Positions 32,108-43,481 of a stretch of DNA of 64,000 nucleotides are shown piece by piece. The first letter of the stretch is position 1, and each line of letters begins with the position of its first letter. Origin of the DNA: Raffaelea ambrosiae (lineage: Eukaryota; Ascomycota; Sordariomycetes; Ophiostomatales; Ophiostomataceae); assembly GCA_002778195.1 (NCBI GenBank), contig PCDI01000002.1:2538859-2602858 (forward strand), written 5' to 3'. The position numbers and the translations under genes are program-made. Below the pieces are notes generated by a model. It searched no databases, had not been told where the DNA came from, and saw only the letters and a program-made list of their open reading frames with translations.

Positions 32108-33319
32108 GGTCTCTGAATTTGTGCGAGAGGAAGAAGAAGAAACATTCCGGGCTTTGCGAGCAAAGCGAAATATTCTTTTTAAATTTTTTTTTTTTGCCCT
32201 ACAGGCCGGCCGGCCTGCGGGTAATCGGACTCGCAAGATGGTGCGAATTTCCGGGCAAAAGTCCTGCCCATGCGAGAGGGAGAGTCAGTCCTACGATGCC
32301 AAGAGCCGAGTCGAGGACGAAATGGGAGCAGCCTTCCCCAACCCCTCCCCTCGACAGCCAGGCACACCTCTGGATCCGTGATGACGGGGTCCGGCTTGGA
32401 CTACGTTTTCACTGTTGTCTTTGAAGACTAACCAGGCCGGCGTGGAATTCCCAAAGTTGCGGCGCACCCTCTCGAGAAAATAAGACAGAACAGCCTGGTC
32501 AACCAGGTCGGCACCACAGACAAGGCTGTTGAAACTTTTTGTCGGCAGCCTCTACACAGCTCTGGGCTTCAGCAGTGGTAGCAGTCATTGTTTTCCCCGT
32601 GCCGTTGAGGCGTACTGCCATTGGCTGCTGTGTGCCCAGTGCACGTCTGGAGTAGCAGTAGGATTTAAATAGGTATTGGCTAGCATAGATACGAGCAATG
32701 ACGACTACTTCAGGAGGGGAATCCCGAGTGAATCCAAAGATGGCCTTCGTGTTCCTGCAGGCAAAGCGCGGGCGGGAAAGGAAGACAGAAACCATTGACC
32801 AACGGCGCCAAATGGCGAGTCGCACAAGGATGGCAATGGCGTCATACGCGGGCTTGTGACTCTTGTTGTTGGATGAAACAACCGGAAACGGAAACAGCGG
32901 TCAATTGCTTCGTACTCGGACCCCAGGTCCCATTGTGGATGAAAAAGGTGAAGCGATGAAACGGCGTGTCAAAGACCAGACGAGGGGCGGATGGGGGTTG
33001 TTTATGGGTAATAACTAGTTAGTAGGACTTTTAGCGCAGAGAGACAAAAGACGCAAAGACGCATAGATGGCAGCCACGTCTCCCGAGCTTATTTTCATAT
33101 GCTCGCTCGCACCTTCCCCGTCCTGGCAGGCGGCCAGTCGATTTCGGCGTTTGTTTAAAAGACCACGCCCCGTCCCGATTGCCACGACCAGGGAGAAGAA
33201 GTGAGGTTAGAAACAGCAGACCACACCGATTGGACACATTGTTGTCAGTTCGGCTCACCCATTTGTTGTTTCCGTCATTTGTCGATTCTTTTTTTTTGTT
33301 TTCATCTGCTTGCTTCACC
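32108..33319. other. Intergenic: imp3 3' end and phosphatase promoter
   Basis: 1.2 kb with no supportable gene on either strand. It includes a T run at 32180-32195 and a GGCCGGCCGGCC-type palindromic stretch near 32205-32217. Confidence 0.5.
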
Positions 33320-34313
33320 ATGTCCTCCTCCCTGTCCGCTGCCGAGCTCCGCAAGCTCGCCGAGACCGACATTGTTGATCCGCTCACCCCGGAGCAGTTC
33401 GGCCCCATTCTGTCGTCTGCGCCCTTTGTCCACGTCGAGGGCACGTTCAATGTGCGCGACATCGGCCTCATCCCGCGGGACAGTGACAGCAGCGACACCG
33501 CTCCCCAAAAGGTCCGCCCGGGGTTCGCCTTCCGCAGCGGCGGCCTCCAGAAGCTCACCGACAAGGGGAAAGCCACGCTGGCCGAGGACCTCGGCGTGCG
33601 CCGCGTGTTTGACCTGCGCTCCCAGGACGAGCACACCAAGGGGCCCGACCCGCTGTTGGCCGACGGCGTCACCATGGTCTGGGACGAGGCGGCGGTGGCG
33701 ACGCCGAACGTGGAGCTCGAGCCGTTCATCGAGGGCCAGGGCGAAAAGGGCTATGCGGCGATGTACATGAGCGTGCTGGGCGCGTACGGGCCGACGATCA
33801 AGCAGGTGCTGGAGCATGTCCGCGACCGGCCCACGGAGCCGTTTCTGTTCCACTGCACGGGTGAGTCTCGGGGAGCTCCTGCATGCCTTGCGCGGCATTC
33901 AAGCATCTGCCGCATACCAGTCAAACTAACACCTCGCCCCAGCTGGCCGTGACCGCACCGGCGTGGTGGCTGGCCTGCTGCACACACTCGCGGGCGAGTC
34001 CCCGGACGTGATCGTCCTGGACTACCTCCTGACCCGCATCGGCACGGAGCCGGTGCGCGATCTGCTGGAGGCGTTTGCACGGGACGGCGCGGGCCTGGTC
34101 CCCAAGGCTGGCCCGACTCCGCTGACGCTCAGAGATGCCGGGGCGCAGCCGGGCTTCCTGAACCTGATCAACCAGCGGGTGGTCTCCTGGAACGCGTTCC
34201 TGGATGCCCTTGACAAGGAGCACGGCGGGTACGAGGGCTACGTGCAAAAGGTCCTGGGCTTCTCGGACGCCGACGTGGCCACGATCAAGAAGAATCTGAC
34301 GACGGCGGCCTAG
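33320..34313 (+). CDS. Tyrosine/serine protein phosphatase (Y_phosphatase3 family)
   Basis: Cysteine-based phosphatase of the family with the HCxxGRDRTG loop. Exons are 33320-33860 and 33943-34313, giving 303 residues. The intron (82 bp, GTGAGT..CCCAG) splits the catalytic loop: exon 1 ends HCT plus one base and exon 2 continues AGRDRTG, so the active Cys is C179 and the Arg of the P-loop is R185. The family N-terminal block is FNVRDIG (about residue 48), followed by VRPGFAFRSGGLQ. No membrane segment or targeting signal is visible, so it is probably cytosolic. The substrate, protein or phosphoinositide, cannot be told from sequence. Confidence 0.88.
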
Positions 34314-34580
34314 ACGGGAGGAAGCCCAAGAAAAAGAATGCGTCAAGAGAAGACGATGCGCAGAGAAAAAGAGNGGGGGGGCGATACGGCTGCTAGATCG
34401 ATGACAAGGCAAATCCAGAAAGCTGATGAATAGACTATGAACAAAAAAAATAAAAATAAAAATAAACCAAAGATGTTCTTCCCACGCCTTGCATGCAAGT
34501 GAAAACAAAATTGTGATAATAGATGCGATCTAGTTATGCGACATAGTTATGCTTTTTTGCCCGGCTCTGTGGTACCCCAA
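34314..34580. other. Convergent 3' ends of phosphatase and antiporter genes
   Basis: 267 bp, A-rich near 34440-34470. It contains one ambiguous base at 34374 beside a G run, so the local sequence may be unreliable. No gene. Confidence 0.6.
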
Positions 34581-36659
34581 TCAATGGACACCCCAAGCAC
34601 CCAGCACGTCTGTACGGACGACGCGTCCTTCCTTCTCCACGCCCTGCTCCAGCTTGCGGACGCGCTGGACCAGCAGCCCGACCGCTATGGGGCCGACAAT
34701 GGTGCACAGCACAATGGCCCAGGTGACCACCAGGAAGATGTCGGAGGGCGAGCTGCTGCTCGTGGCCTCCCCAGACGAAGCAAAGACCTGCTTGCTTTCG
34801 GCAATCGACGAGATCAGAAAGCCAATCTCGCCGCGTGCTGTCATGCCGCACCCGAGGATGAGAGCCGGATAGACCGAGCGTGGTTTGACGCCGGGTGGTT
34901 TCGTGTGCGGGCGGGCCGCCGCTGCCGTGGCTGTCTGGGCGGCGGTGGTGTCTGCCGCAGCTGTGGCTACCCCCGCGTGGCGGGTGTCTGCTTCGGCTGG
35001 AAGTGGCTCTGTGGAAGGCACCTCTCCAGGGGTGGGATGGTCACGAAGCGCAACGGGTGGCGATGAGGCGGATGCCGGCGGCGTCGACGGCTGGCCGGCG
35101 CGCCCGTACCAGAAGAAATGGGGGATCCGCGGCCGAGCCAGCTTGTGCCACCCACGGCGGACTCTCTGCGGGATGATGATCCGCCGTCGCGACGACGGCC
35201 AAGACAGCCGAAGCAGCCACACGCCGCAGGCCATCTTGCCGACCGCCATCAGGATGGCATAGACGATGCCCTTCCATACAATGGGCCCAGAAAACATGTC
35301 TGTGATGGGGATGGAGAAGCCAATGGACGCCTTTTTGTGTGACCAAAAAGAAAAGGAGGGGGGGGGGGTTAGCTGTGTCGTTCTAGGCAGACGGCTGGGG
35401 GAGGCGGGAAGTCATTGGCTCACAAAGAACAGTGGTCGCAGAATGCGATTCACGGGTGCTTGGTAGTAGCGCTCGTAGATGGCGAGGCCCGAGCATGCCT
35501 CCGGAGCAGGCAGCACGCTGGGCCCGTCTGGGACAGGCGGCGGCTGCTGTGCGGTGCTGGGGGGCCCATGGCTGGCAGCCTGGATCGCCTGCTCTTCTTG
35601 CGGCTCGGGGGCCGTCTTTGCTGTCGACGCGCCCGGGGGACGAGCAGGGCGCTCGCCGGCCTGGCTGCTGCTCGTGTCTTGGACCAGGTGCGGCCCGTCC
35701 GTGTCCCACCAGTTGATGGCCGCGCCGGCCACGTAGGCCGCAAACAGGGTCGACGTCCCGGCGTACGCGGCGCCCGCCACGCACCCGACGAGGATCAGCG
35801 TGTGCAGCACAAAGACGGCCGCCGGCGTCTGTCCGGCCGCCCGGCGGTCCGCCGTCGTCTGGCCCGGGGCCCGGTCGGCGTGCATCCAGACCGTCGCCGT
35901 CGCCGCCGCCGCCGCCGCCGGCTGGACGATATAGCGACACACCAGCACGGCCACCACGGCCCAGGCCAGCGACACCAGGACGGGACGGACGATGGTGGTG
36001 GCGGGGAGGGCGCGGCGGCCGCCCGCCCCGCCCAAGTTGGACATCACCTGCACCATCACCAGCCCGGCCACGTCGTCCAGCATGGCCGCGCTCGCCAGCA
36101 CCACGCCCAGGCGCGCGCGCACCAGGCCGCTGCTGCTGAGGACGGCAAAGGTCGTGCCCAGGCTGGTCGAGCAGAGGGCGGCGCCGGCGGCGAAGCACTG
36201 AAGGGGGGTGACCGCAGACGACGACGACGCCGCCATCAGACGGGGGAGAACACCAAACGACAGGGCGATGGGCAGGCCGATGCCGGTGAGGGCGACGCCG
36301 GCCGAGAGGGCGAGGTTGGCGCGGAGCGCGGCCAGCGGCGTCGACAGGCCGCCCTCGTACACGAGCAGCAGCAGCCCCAGGTAGCCCAGCTGGACGAGGG
36401 CGGCCTCGACGTCGGCAGTCAGCCACCGGGCCCCCGGGGTGCCCCAGGCGACGCCGAGAAGGACCTGGCCCAGCAGGCCGCAGTAGATGGCCCGGTCGAG
36501 CACGTGGTTGACGACATTGAGGAGCAGCAGGAGCGAGGCCTGGACCAGGATGGTGGCGATGCCGGGCTCGTGGTAGGGCAGCGAGGCCGCGGCTGGCGAG
36601 GTGGTGGTGGTGGTGATGGTGGTGGCCGTTGTCGTCGTTCTGGCCAAATGGAGAGCCAT
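34581..36659 (-). CDS. Monovalent cation/proton antiporter, CPA2-like
   Basis: Polytopic membrane exchanger of the CPA2 (Na+/H+ or K+/H+ antiporter) type. Minus-strand exons are 36659-35424 and 35330-34581, joined in phase 0 across a 93-bp intron to 661 residues. The junction restores LFFASIGFSIPITDMF, a family block that the unspliced frame lacks. Many hydrophobic helices follow one another (residues 35-260, 290-320 and again in exon 2). Transport-core landmarks are LLLLVYEGGLSTP, STSLGTTFAVL, ASAAMLDDVAGLV and, near the C-terminus, CGMTARGEIGFLI. A Thr run marks the first 20 residues, and two loops are long and polar. Ion specificity and membrane (plasma, vacuole or mitochondrion) cannot be decided. 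Confidence 0.85.
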
Positions 36660-37372
36660 TTTTAGATATATATATATAAATAAATATAATTAATTAATTT
36701 TAAATAATTTTTTTTAAAAAAAAAAAAGAAAAAAGAAAAGAATAGACAGCCCGATAATGGGGTGTGGCCCCGTCTCGCGATCAGTAACTATACTATGTGA
36801 CGCAAAGATGTGGCATTGGACATTGCCACAGTCCCATGCTCGTTGTCCAGGCTTGTTGAAGAGTGTGTGGGAGTCGAAGTTTGTTGCTTTCCGAGGAACA
36901 ACTATTAGTTACACTGAATGCTGCCTTGGCATGCTAGCCAATTACTAATATTAGTGGATATGCCGCCTATGAAGCCTCTCTTCCAGGACAACACAACTAC
37001 CACGTCGATGCTGTCCCTGGTTTGGAGTTTGCATTTTCGTGCCGCTCTTTTCAAACTGGATTTTTGGATCAACCAAGATTTTTGGATCAGATCATCTTGG
37101 ACGTTGACTTTCCTCTACACAGCTCGAGTGACTAAGAGAATGCATTTTCGTCCCCAAACCCTCTCTTTTCTATTGCCTTCCTGTTGTTATATACTTTCCA
37201 TGCTGTTATATACGTTCTGTCGGCGGCTTCCAGATACTGCAGTCTGAAAATCACAAAAAGGTATGCAAAACACGTGTAGTTGCACATGCGAGATGATATG
37301 TTCAAACTCGGCATCACTCCATTCCCTGATTCCCATCACTTCAACGTCTTCCTTCTCTTCACCCCCCCCCCC
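36660..37372. other. Antiporter leader/promoter and BBE oxidase 3' end
   Basis: 713 bp. Positions 36661-36735 are almost pure A/T (TATA repeats, TTAATTAATT, T8, A13) directly before the antiporter start codon. The remainder shows no coding potential I can support. Confidence 0.6.
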
Positions 37373-39198
37373 CTACGCTTGGCACATGTGTCCGTCCTCG
37401 GACACGGTCCAGCTCTCGCTGCCCACGCCCGTCGGCACATACAGCAGCCCCGCCGGGTCATACTGCTTCTTCAGCGCCAGCAGCTGCTCGTACTTGCTGC
37501 CAAAGAAGGCCTCCTGGAAGTGGCGCTGCTGGAAGTCGGCCTCGCTCATGTACGCGCCCGACCCGGGCGTCGCCGCCTCCACCAGCGGCTGGATGACGTC
37601 CGTGATCTCGTCCTGCAGCGCCCACATGGACGCGAACGGCGCCGTGAAGTTGTAGTTGAACGTCAGCGACGCCGACACCAGCGCCTCGCGCCACGCCGGG
37701 AGCACCGCGTTCTGGTTGTCGGCGCCAAACGACGACACGTCCAGGCCGACGCCGATGAACACGACGCCCTTGTCGATCAGCGTGCGGCTGACGCTGCTGA
37801 AGTTGGCCTGCAGCGCCGGCCGCGAGATCAGCCGGCCGCCAAACAGGCTGGCGCCCACCTCGATGTTGCCGTTCGGCAGCGGGCCCCAGTAGTGGTTGTA
37901 GTGGTCGTAGTAGGTGCTGTACGCGGTGTAGTTGACCGAGACCGAGGCCCCGGCCGCCGCCGTCAGGCCCAGGTCGTCCGCCACCGTCTGGAAAAAGGGC
38001 GCCAGGATCGCCTCGGCCTCGGCCTGCGTCTTGTTGTACGCCGTCATCGCCGGCACCTGCAGGAACCCCTGGGCAAAGTAGTAGATGATCATGACGCCCT
38101 GGTCGACGATGGCCGGCAGCGCCGCGTGGAAGGCGTCCACCAGGTCGTACACGCGCGAGGCGTTGGCGTCCGGCACCGTGATGGCAAACGAGGCGCCGGC
38201 CACCGGCGTGCCCGCGTCGTCCGGGAACGCCCTGAAGGTCGCCGACAGCACCACGCCAAAGTTGCCCGGCCCGCCGCCGCTCAGCGCCCAGTAGAGGTCG
38301 CTGTGCTCGTTGGCGCGCGTGGCCGTCACGACCGCGCCGTCGGGCCGCACGACCTCAAAGGCCAGCGTGTTGTCGGCCGCCAGGCCGAAGCGGGTGCTCA
38401 GCGCCGAGTGGCCGCCGCCCTGGACGTAGCCGCCGGTGAGCCCGACGCTGGGGCACTCGCCCGTGAGCACGGTCAGGCCGGCGGCATGGGCCGCCTCGAG
38501 GGCCTCGAAGCCCTGGATGCCGGCGCCGAACGTGATGGCCTTGCCCGTGTAGTTGGCGTCCTGCCAGTCGAGCACCTCGGCGCCCTTGAGGTAGTGCGTC
38601 CACACGGCCAGGGCACCGGCGCCGGTCGACCGGCCCAAGTAGTCGTGGCCCGTGTTGCGGATGACCAGGCGGATGTTGCGGTCGGATGCAAACCGCAGCG
38701 TGGCCGCGACGTCCTCGGCGCCCGTGGCGTTGACAGCATAGTGCACGTAGTTGCCCAGCGTGCAGGGCCGGTCGACCGGCTGCCAGGGGTCGCAGCTGTC
38801 GTTGGCAAAGATGGGCGCCATGACGGACGAGGAGGATGTGAAGCTGGAAGTCGCATGGTCAGTGGGAGGCTCCTTGACAGAGCGATGCGCGAGACCTACT
38901 GGATCTCGGGGTACAGCCACTGGTCCTGCAGACTGGCACACTCGGTGGCGTTGTAGTCGCCCACGTGGCACGGCGCCCCGAGCGGCACGGTGGCCACCAG
39001 CCGGCCGCCCACGGTCTGGTTGAAGGACGACCACTGGCCGGAGCTGGGCCAGCATGCCTCGCCGGGGAAGCACTTGCAGGTGCTGCTGCTGCTGTTGCTG
39101 CTGCTGTTGCTGCTGCTGGCCGTGCGGCTCACGCCCTGAGACGCGGCCACGACATCCAGCAGGACCGCAGACGACTGCGTGACCAGGGACAGACGCAT
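37373..39198 (-). CDS. Secreted FAD-linked oxidase (berberine-bridge-enzyme type)
   Basis: Flavoprotein oxidase of the BBE / glucooligosaccharide-oxidase family. Minus-strand exons are 39198-38900 and 38843-37373, with a 56-bp intron (GTAGGT..CCAG), giving 589 residues. The N-terminus has a moderately hydrophobic stretch after MRLSLVTQS, compatible with a signal peptide, then a Ser/Asn run and a Cys-containing segment. The FAD-binding domain carries the two residues expected to bind flavin covalently: His166 in IRNTGHDYLGRS and Cys230 in GECPSVGLTGG, followed by the QGGGHSALS loop. The C-terminal BBE domain has FFGSKYEQLLALKKQYDP and LLYVPTGVGSESW. Several N-x-S/T sites fit secretion. The substrate is unknown; I see no neighbouring biosynthetic cluster. 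Confidence 0.9.
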
Positions 39199-41167
39199 GG
39201 CGCGCGAGAGACACTGGAGGCGTCCGAAACAAAAGACGTTTCTTGTCTTGCCGACGGTGTCCAATGAGAGACACGGAATGAAAGAAGACGAACACGCTTT
39301 GCGTTGGTTGCGCTGGTTGGGCACGGGTTGGGTCTGTTTCGTGTGTTGCCTCTCAACCGTTGTTTGCGTCCCGTTGTGATCTTCTATTCTTCTTCGCCCT
39401 TTCCTGCTCTTTTTCCTCTTAAGTAACTCTCTCTCTCTCTCTCTCTCTCTCTCCTCCTCCCCCCAGTCGCCCACGCCGTTCCTGCAGCTGCGAGCAAGGG
39501 ATCAACATTATGTATTCTTGGACACGTCCATCCGTACCTGCCAGTTGCGGCCAAGCCGACAGCCACTGGTTGTGGACCAGGCCTGGGGTGTGGCAGCTGC
39601 TCTCCACCAGCCTCGCCCGCGGACTGTCGGTCGTTTTCTGACAATGGCTTGCTATGAGCATGGTTGTCGGCATGGAACATGGATGCTACGAGGATGCAGT
39701 TCCTTGCCAAGTCAATATTGTGTCTTGTATCCACATTGCGCTGGCGGCAAAAAAAAAACGGGACACCAGCTCGCGAATCCTGGGGGAACTGCCCAGATTT
39801 GGGTCGAACGGGGTCAAACTGGGTCCATGGAACGCAAAGAACGCAGAGACGGCAGCCGACCCAGACAATACAGGGAATTCTTAGTGGTTTGTCGTAAGTT
39901 TCCTGCATAAGGCACGGCACGGCCTGCTTGGACGGCGGCCTGTCGTCTCTACTTCGTTACTGGAAAAGGAGAACCCATGCAGAAGGATTCTCTGCCGGGA
40001 TGCATCACCACTGATATATACCCCTTTCGGTGTACTCGTAACATTGTGTCTGGGTGTTCTCGGGCGTGCCTGGGTGTGCCTGGGTGTTCCTGGGCGTTCC
40101 TGGCCGGGGGTGAGGATGCCCTTTTCCGGACTAACCCGCTGTCTCGATGTCGGTCTTTGTCCGTACATAGTACGAGTATGGTGTGCGAGTGCGATTCTGT
40201 ACATGATCCATAATCCTTACCGTCGTCGTTCTGTTTTGGCTTCCTTTTCTTGTGCTCGCATTTGCTTTTTTTTCCATCTTTCTGCAGGGGGGGGCGATCT
40301 GCAGCTGGTGGCAGCGGCAGTGGATCGAGGCTAGTGACGAGCGTTTTTGGCAGTCTCGGGAAGAGAAGAGGCAATCAGCCTGACGACAAGCCCTCAACTA
40401 TCGTATTCGACGAGTCCGCACTGGTAGAAATATCCCCGCAAGACAGCATGTGCTGCCACGCTTTGTTTTGTTTTGTTTTGTGTGGTTTTATTTTATTTTA
40501 TTTTACTCTATTTCGTTTCATTTCATTTCATTTTATTGATTGTATTCTCTTCTTTCTTGCATCAACTCGTGGCACGATATTCTCTACCGAAAAAGTATGG
40601 AACCGGGTTACCATGGCCGAAGGATCGGGAGTGTCTCAGGCTGTTCATGGGAGTCTCTCGTGGGTACACCGGTGTGATACACTTTGCATCACACCTACGC
40701 AGCACGCACGAGTTGCAAGCACGGGGGCACCGTGGCCACCCTCCCGATCTCCCAGTCTAGTGCAAGTCACCCTGGATCTGACCAAGAAACTCCAATCGGC
40801 CAGAAGCAACAGCGCAAACGCCATCCAGGAAAAGTTGGATGTTGGAAACACCGTCCGTGCAAATGGAAAATGCGATAGGGGACCACACGGGACAAGCACA
40901 TGGGCGGCGATCACTGCCCAAGTACATACATACTATGTAGTTAGTCGTACAAGCATGCAAAGAAAAGTTCGAGGCACCCCGCCGTCGAAACAAGATGAGA
41001 GCTGGCTATACATAGTCGAAATGTCTGCCGCGGTCCCCGTCAAGTGATCAGCCAAGCTTGTCATATGTCTTTTGGTTTCTGTCGCCCCGAATCGTCGGCA
41101 CAAGACAAAGAGTTTACTTCGTGTGTGGTGGACAAGCCTTCCAAGCAGCCGTTCCTGTGCTGCAAAC
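39199..41167. other. Divergent intergenic region, BBE oxidase / rhodopsin-domain protein
   Basis: 1.97 kb. It holds a CT tract (39421-39453), tandem CTGGGTGTTC/CTGGGCGTTC-like decamers (about 40045-40105), and TTTTG and TTTTA pentamer runs (about 40461-40545). An open frame with an ATG at 40614 and 144 codons ends at 41047 but resembles no family and lies in the likely promoter; I do not call it a gene. Confidence 0.5.
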
Positions 41168-42763
41168 ATGGCTTGGGCGTACAACACGCCCGACGGCACA
41201 CCCAACAATGGACCATCGATTGCAGCAGGCGTCCTGGCTTGCACTGCTCTCGCTTTTCTAAGCGTCTTGCTGCGGTTGTATGTGCGTGTCGGCATCATCA
41301 AAGCGCCCGGGCTGGGTAAGACGAGCATCAAGACAAGCATCCATTGTCACCGAGAGGACCAGGCACAGAATGCTAACAAGACACCGCGTTTGTCCAATTG
41401 CAGACGACCTATTCATTGTGCTTGCCCTGGTATGTCCACAGTCGGAAACCCTTCTCCTGCTCGTCGAAAACTAACTCGAACGGCAGATTGGTGCCTGTGG
41501 CTACACAATAGCCTCCGTCATCCGTTCGTCTCGTCCTGCCTCAGACTGGGAGACTCTCCGAACACGTCGTGCTGACCGGGAACGGCCTCTTCAGAAACGA
41601 AATACGGACTGGGGCTTGAGAGCCTGGACGACATGCCTCCCGAAAATGTCGCCACGTTTGGCAGGGTCAGTGCTGCCGAATCAACCACAGAGAAACCAAG
41701 CGTCGTTCTAACAAGAAAGCAAACCAGGTCCAATACATCGGCGGGCCATTGTAAGACGGCAGCACAAACCCGAGCGCGTTCGCTCCCTATTTTTGCTAAC
41801 TGCACAATCCCAGCTATGTCGTCGGCATCTGGGCCTTCAAAATGAGCCTCTTGTTCTCCTACCTCCGCTTCTTCACAGACAGTGTCTACCGCATTCTTGC
41901 CCTGGCCTTGCTGGGCATCTTGACAGCGGCCCACGTCGCCTTCTTCTTGGTCTTTCTGCTCGGCTGTCGACCGGCAAGTTCTGGCTTACGGTGCCCAACG
42001 TTGTCTCGCAACGATGCATATGCTAACAACTGACTGAACCCAATGTGCATCCAGGCCAGCAAGAACTGGGACACGGACGTCCCCGGCACCTGCATCCAGC
42101 TCGTGACGTTCTACCTGACCTTTTCATCCCTGACCATCGTCTTTGATTTGATGGTGTACGTTCGTTCCACTGTCGACGTCCTGGTTTCCCCTCCCCCCCC
42201 AGATGCAGTCTCTGACAATAATTCACAGGATGGTCCTTCCGTTTCCCGTCATCCTGCGGCTGCAGTTCAAGACGCGCAAAAAGGTCGTTCTCCTCAGCCT
42301 GTTTGCCCTCGGCGTCTTTGTCACCATCATCCAGATCATCCGCATCCAGACCATCTCCAGACTCGCCAACTACCTCGATTCCGCCAAGAGCATCATCTTC
42401 TCCATCGTCGAAAACGACATCGGCATCATCATCGCCTCCGTGCCCACCCTGGCCCCGCTGTTCCGCTACTTCTCCGAAAAGAGCCGCAGCGGCACCCACG
42501 ACGACAGCTCCTACCCGCGCCGGTCCAGCTACGGGATGAACACCCTTGTCAGCTCGCGGCACCGCCCGGCCGACATGCAGCCGCTCGGCAATAGCTCGAT
42601 CACGACCGCCGATATCGAGGCGCGTCCGGAAAGTCAGAACGGCAACAGCCACAGTGGAAGTGCCAGCAGCACGGAGGACATTTTGGGCAGCAGCATCACC
42701 AAGACCACCGAGATCAGTGTGACCCGCCACACTACCGAGAGGCACAAATCGTTGCGGCATTGA
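41168..42763 (+). CDS. Fungal rhodopsin-domain integral membrane protein
   Basis: Seven-helix membrane protein of the large fungal 'rhodopsin domain' (SAT4/PTH11-related) family; function of most members is unknown and no retinal-binding Lys should be assumed. Eight exons: 41168-41315, 41404-41429, 41487-41523, 41595-41665, 41728-41750, 41814-41973, 42055-42155 and 42229-42763, giving 366 residues in a continuous frame. Landmarks are LRLYVRVGIIKAPGLDDLFI, KYGLGLES, KMSLLFSYLRFF, LLGCRPASKNWD and VLPFPVILRLQ. Helices fill about residues 15-285; the C-terminal 85 residues are polar, Ser/Thr-rich and probably cytosolic. The intron after CGACCG starts GCAAGT, a GC-AG intron. Three exons are only 23-37 nt. 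Confidence 0.82.
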
Positions 42764-43481
42764 AGTCGTTTGTTCCAACCCCCCAGAGAGAAGATAGGCA
42801 TTGGGTGCTGGGCCTGGTGTTTTCTAGCGGGTACATTTTGATGACCTTATTTTGATGGCTTCACAGCGGCGTTGATACCCATTGCGTCTCGAACAAGTAT
42901 TAGCGAGCGCATGCGGCGCATTTGTATTTGTGAAAATATATATAAAACAAACAAACAGATATTCAGCTACCATCGTCCTGCGCCCCCCCTCCAAGTAAAC
43001 TCGGTGTTTATCTAGAGCGCTTTCCTGCGTTTTTGGCTTTGCCATGGCTTGCTTCTAATTAACCAAGTCGGCTTGACCTTCTCAGGCTCCTTCTGGCAAC
43101 CACGCAAGGCACACTTTGCCCTCTTGGCTTGCAGCCTGTCAACAGCACTCACTAGGTGGACTTGGTTCGGGTTCCCACAATACCAATTCACTGTAAATTC
43201 AAACACTATCTTACACAACGAATGTCCTGCTCCAAGTCAAGTGTGCCGCGTAAAAATGCATGCTAAGACAAAAACAAAACAAGCCGAAAAAACCTCAAAA
43301 TCAAAGGCGTCTGGGATCCCGGATGCAATGGGAATCTCCCGCCCTGGGCATATATTCATTCCTGCCTTGCTCAAGTTAGTACGACTGTCGACTTTGGTTT
43401 AGGGAAACACCCAAGTATCAGCATACCGCTCATTCTCTCGCGATGCGGGCTGTTCTTCAGGATAGCTATCTTGGCCATAGC
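42764..43481. other. Convergent 3' flank, rhodopsin-domain gene / FHA kinase
   Basis: 718 bp with no supportable gene. 42930-42960 is A/T-rich (TATATATAAAAC), consistent with a 3' end. Confidence 0.5.

Noticed and set aside
35415..36665. 416-codon open frame antisense to the antiporter
   Set aside because: Composition by-product of the GC-rich antiporter exon; Arg/Gly/His-rich with no motifs.
37280..38956. 558-codon open frame antisense to the BBE oxidase
   Set aside because: It mirrors the C/G third-position bias of the real gene, is Arg/Gly/His/Val-rich and shows no family motifs; the minus-strand frame has clear FAD-binding motifs.
40614..41047. 144-codon plus frame with ATG before the rhodopsin-domain gene
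   Set aside because: Lies in the likely promoter, has no recognisable domain and no codon bias like the neighbours; kept only as a note.
37373..42763. Secondary-metabolite cluster around the BBE oxidase
   Set aside because: Neighbours are an antiporter and a rhodopsin-domain protein; no polyketide synthase, peptide synthetase, terpene cyclase or cluster regulator is present.
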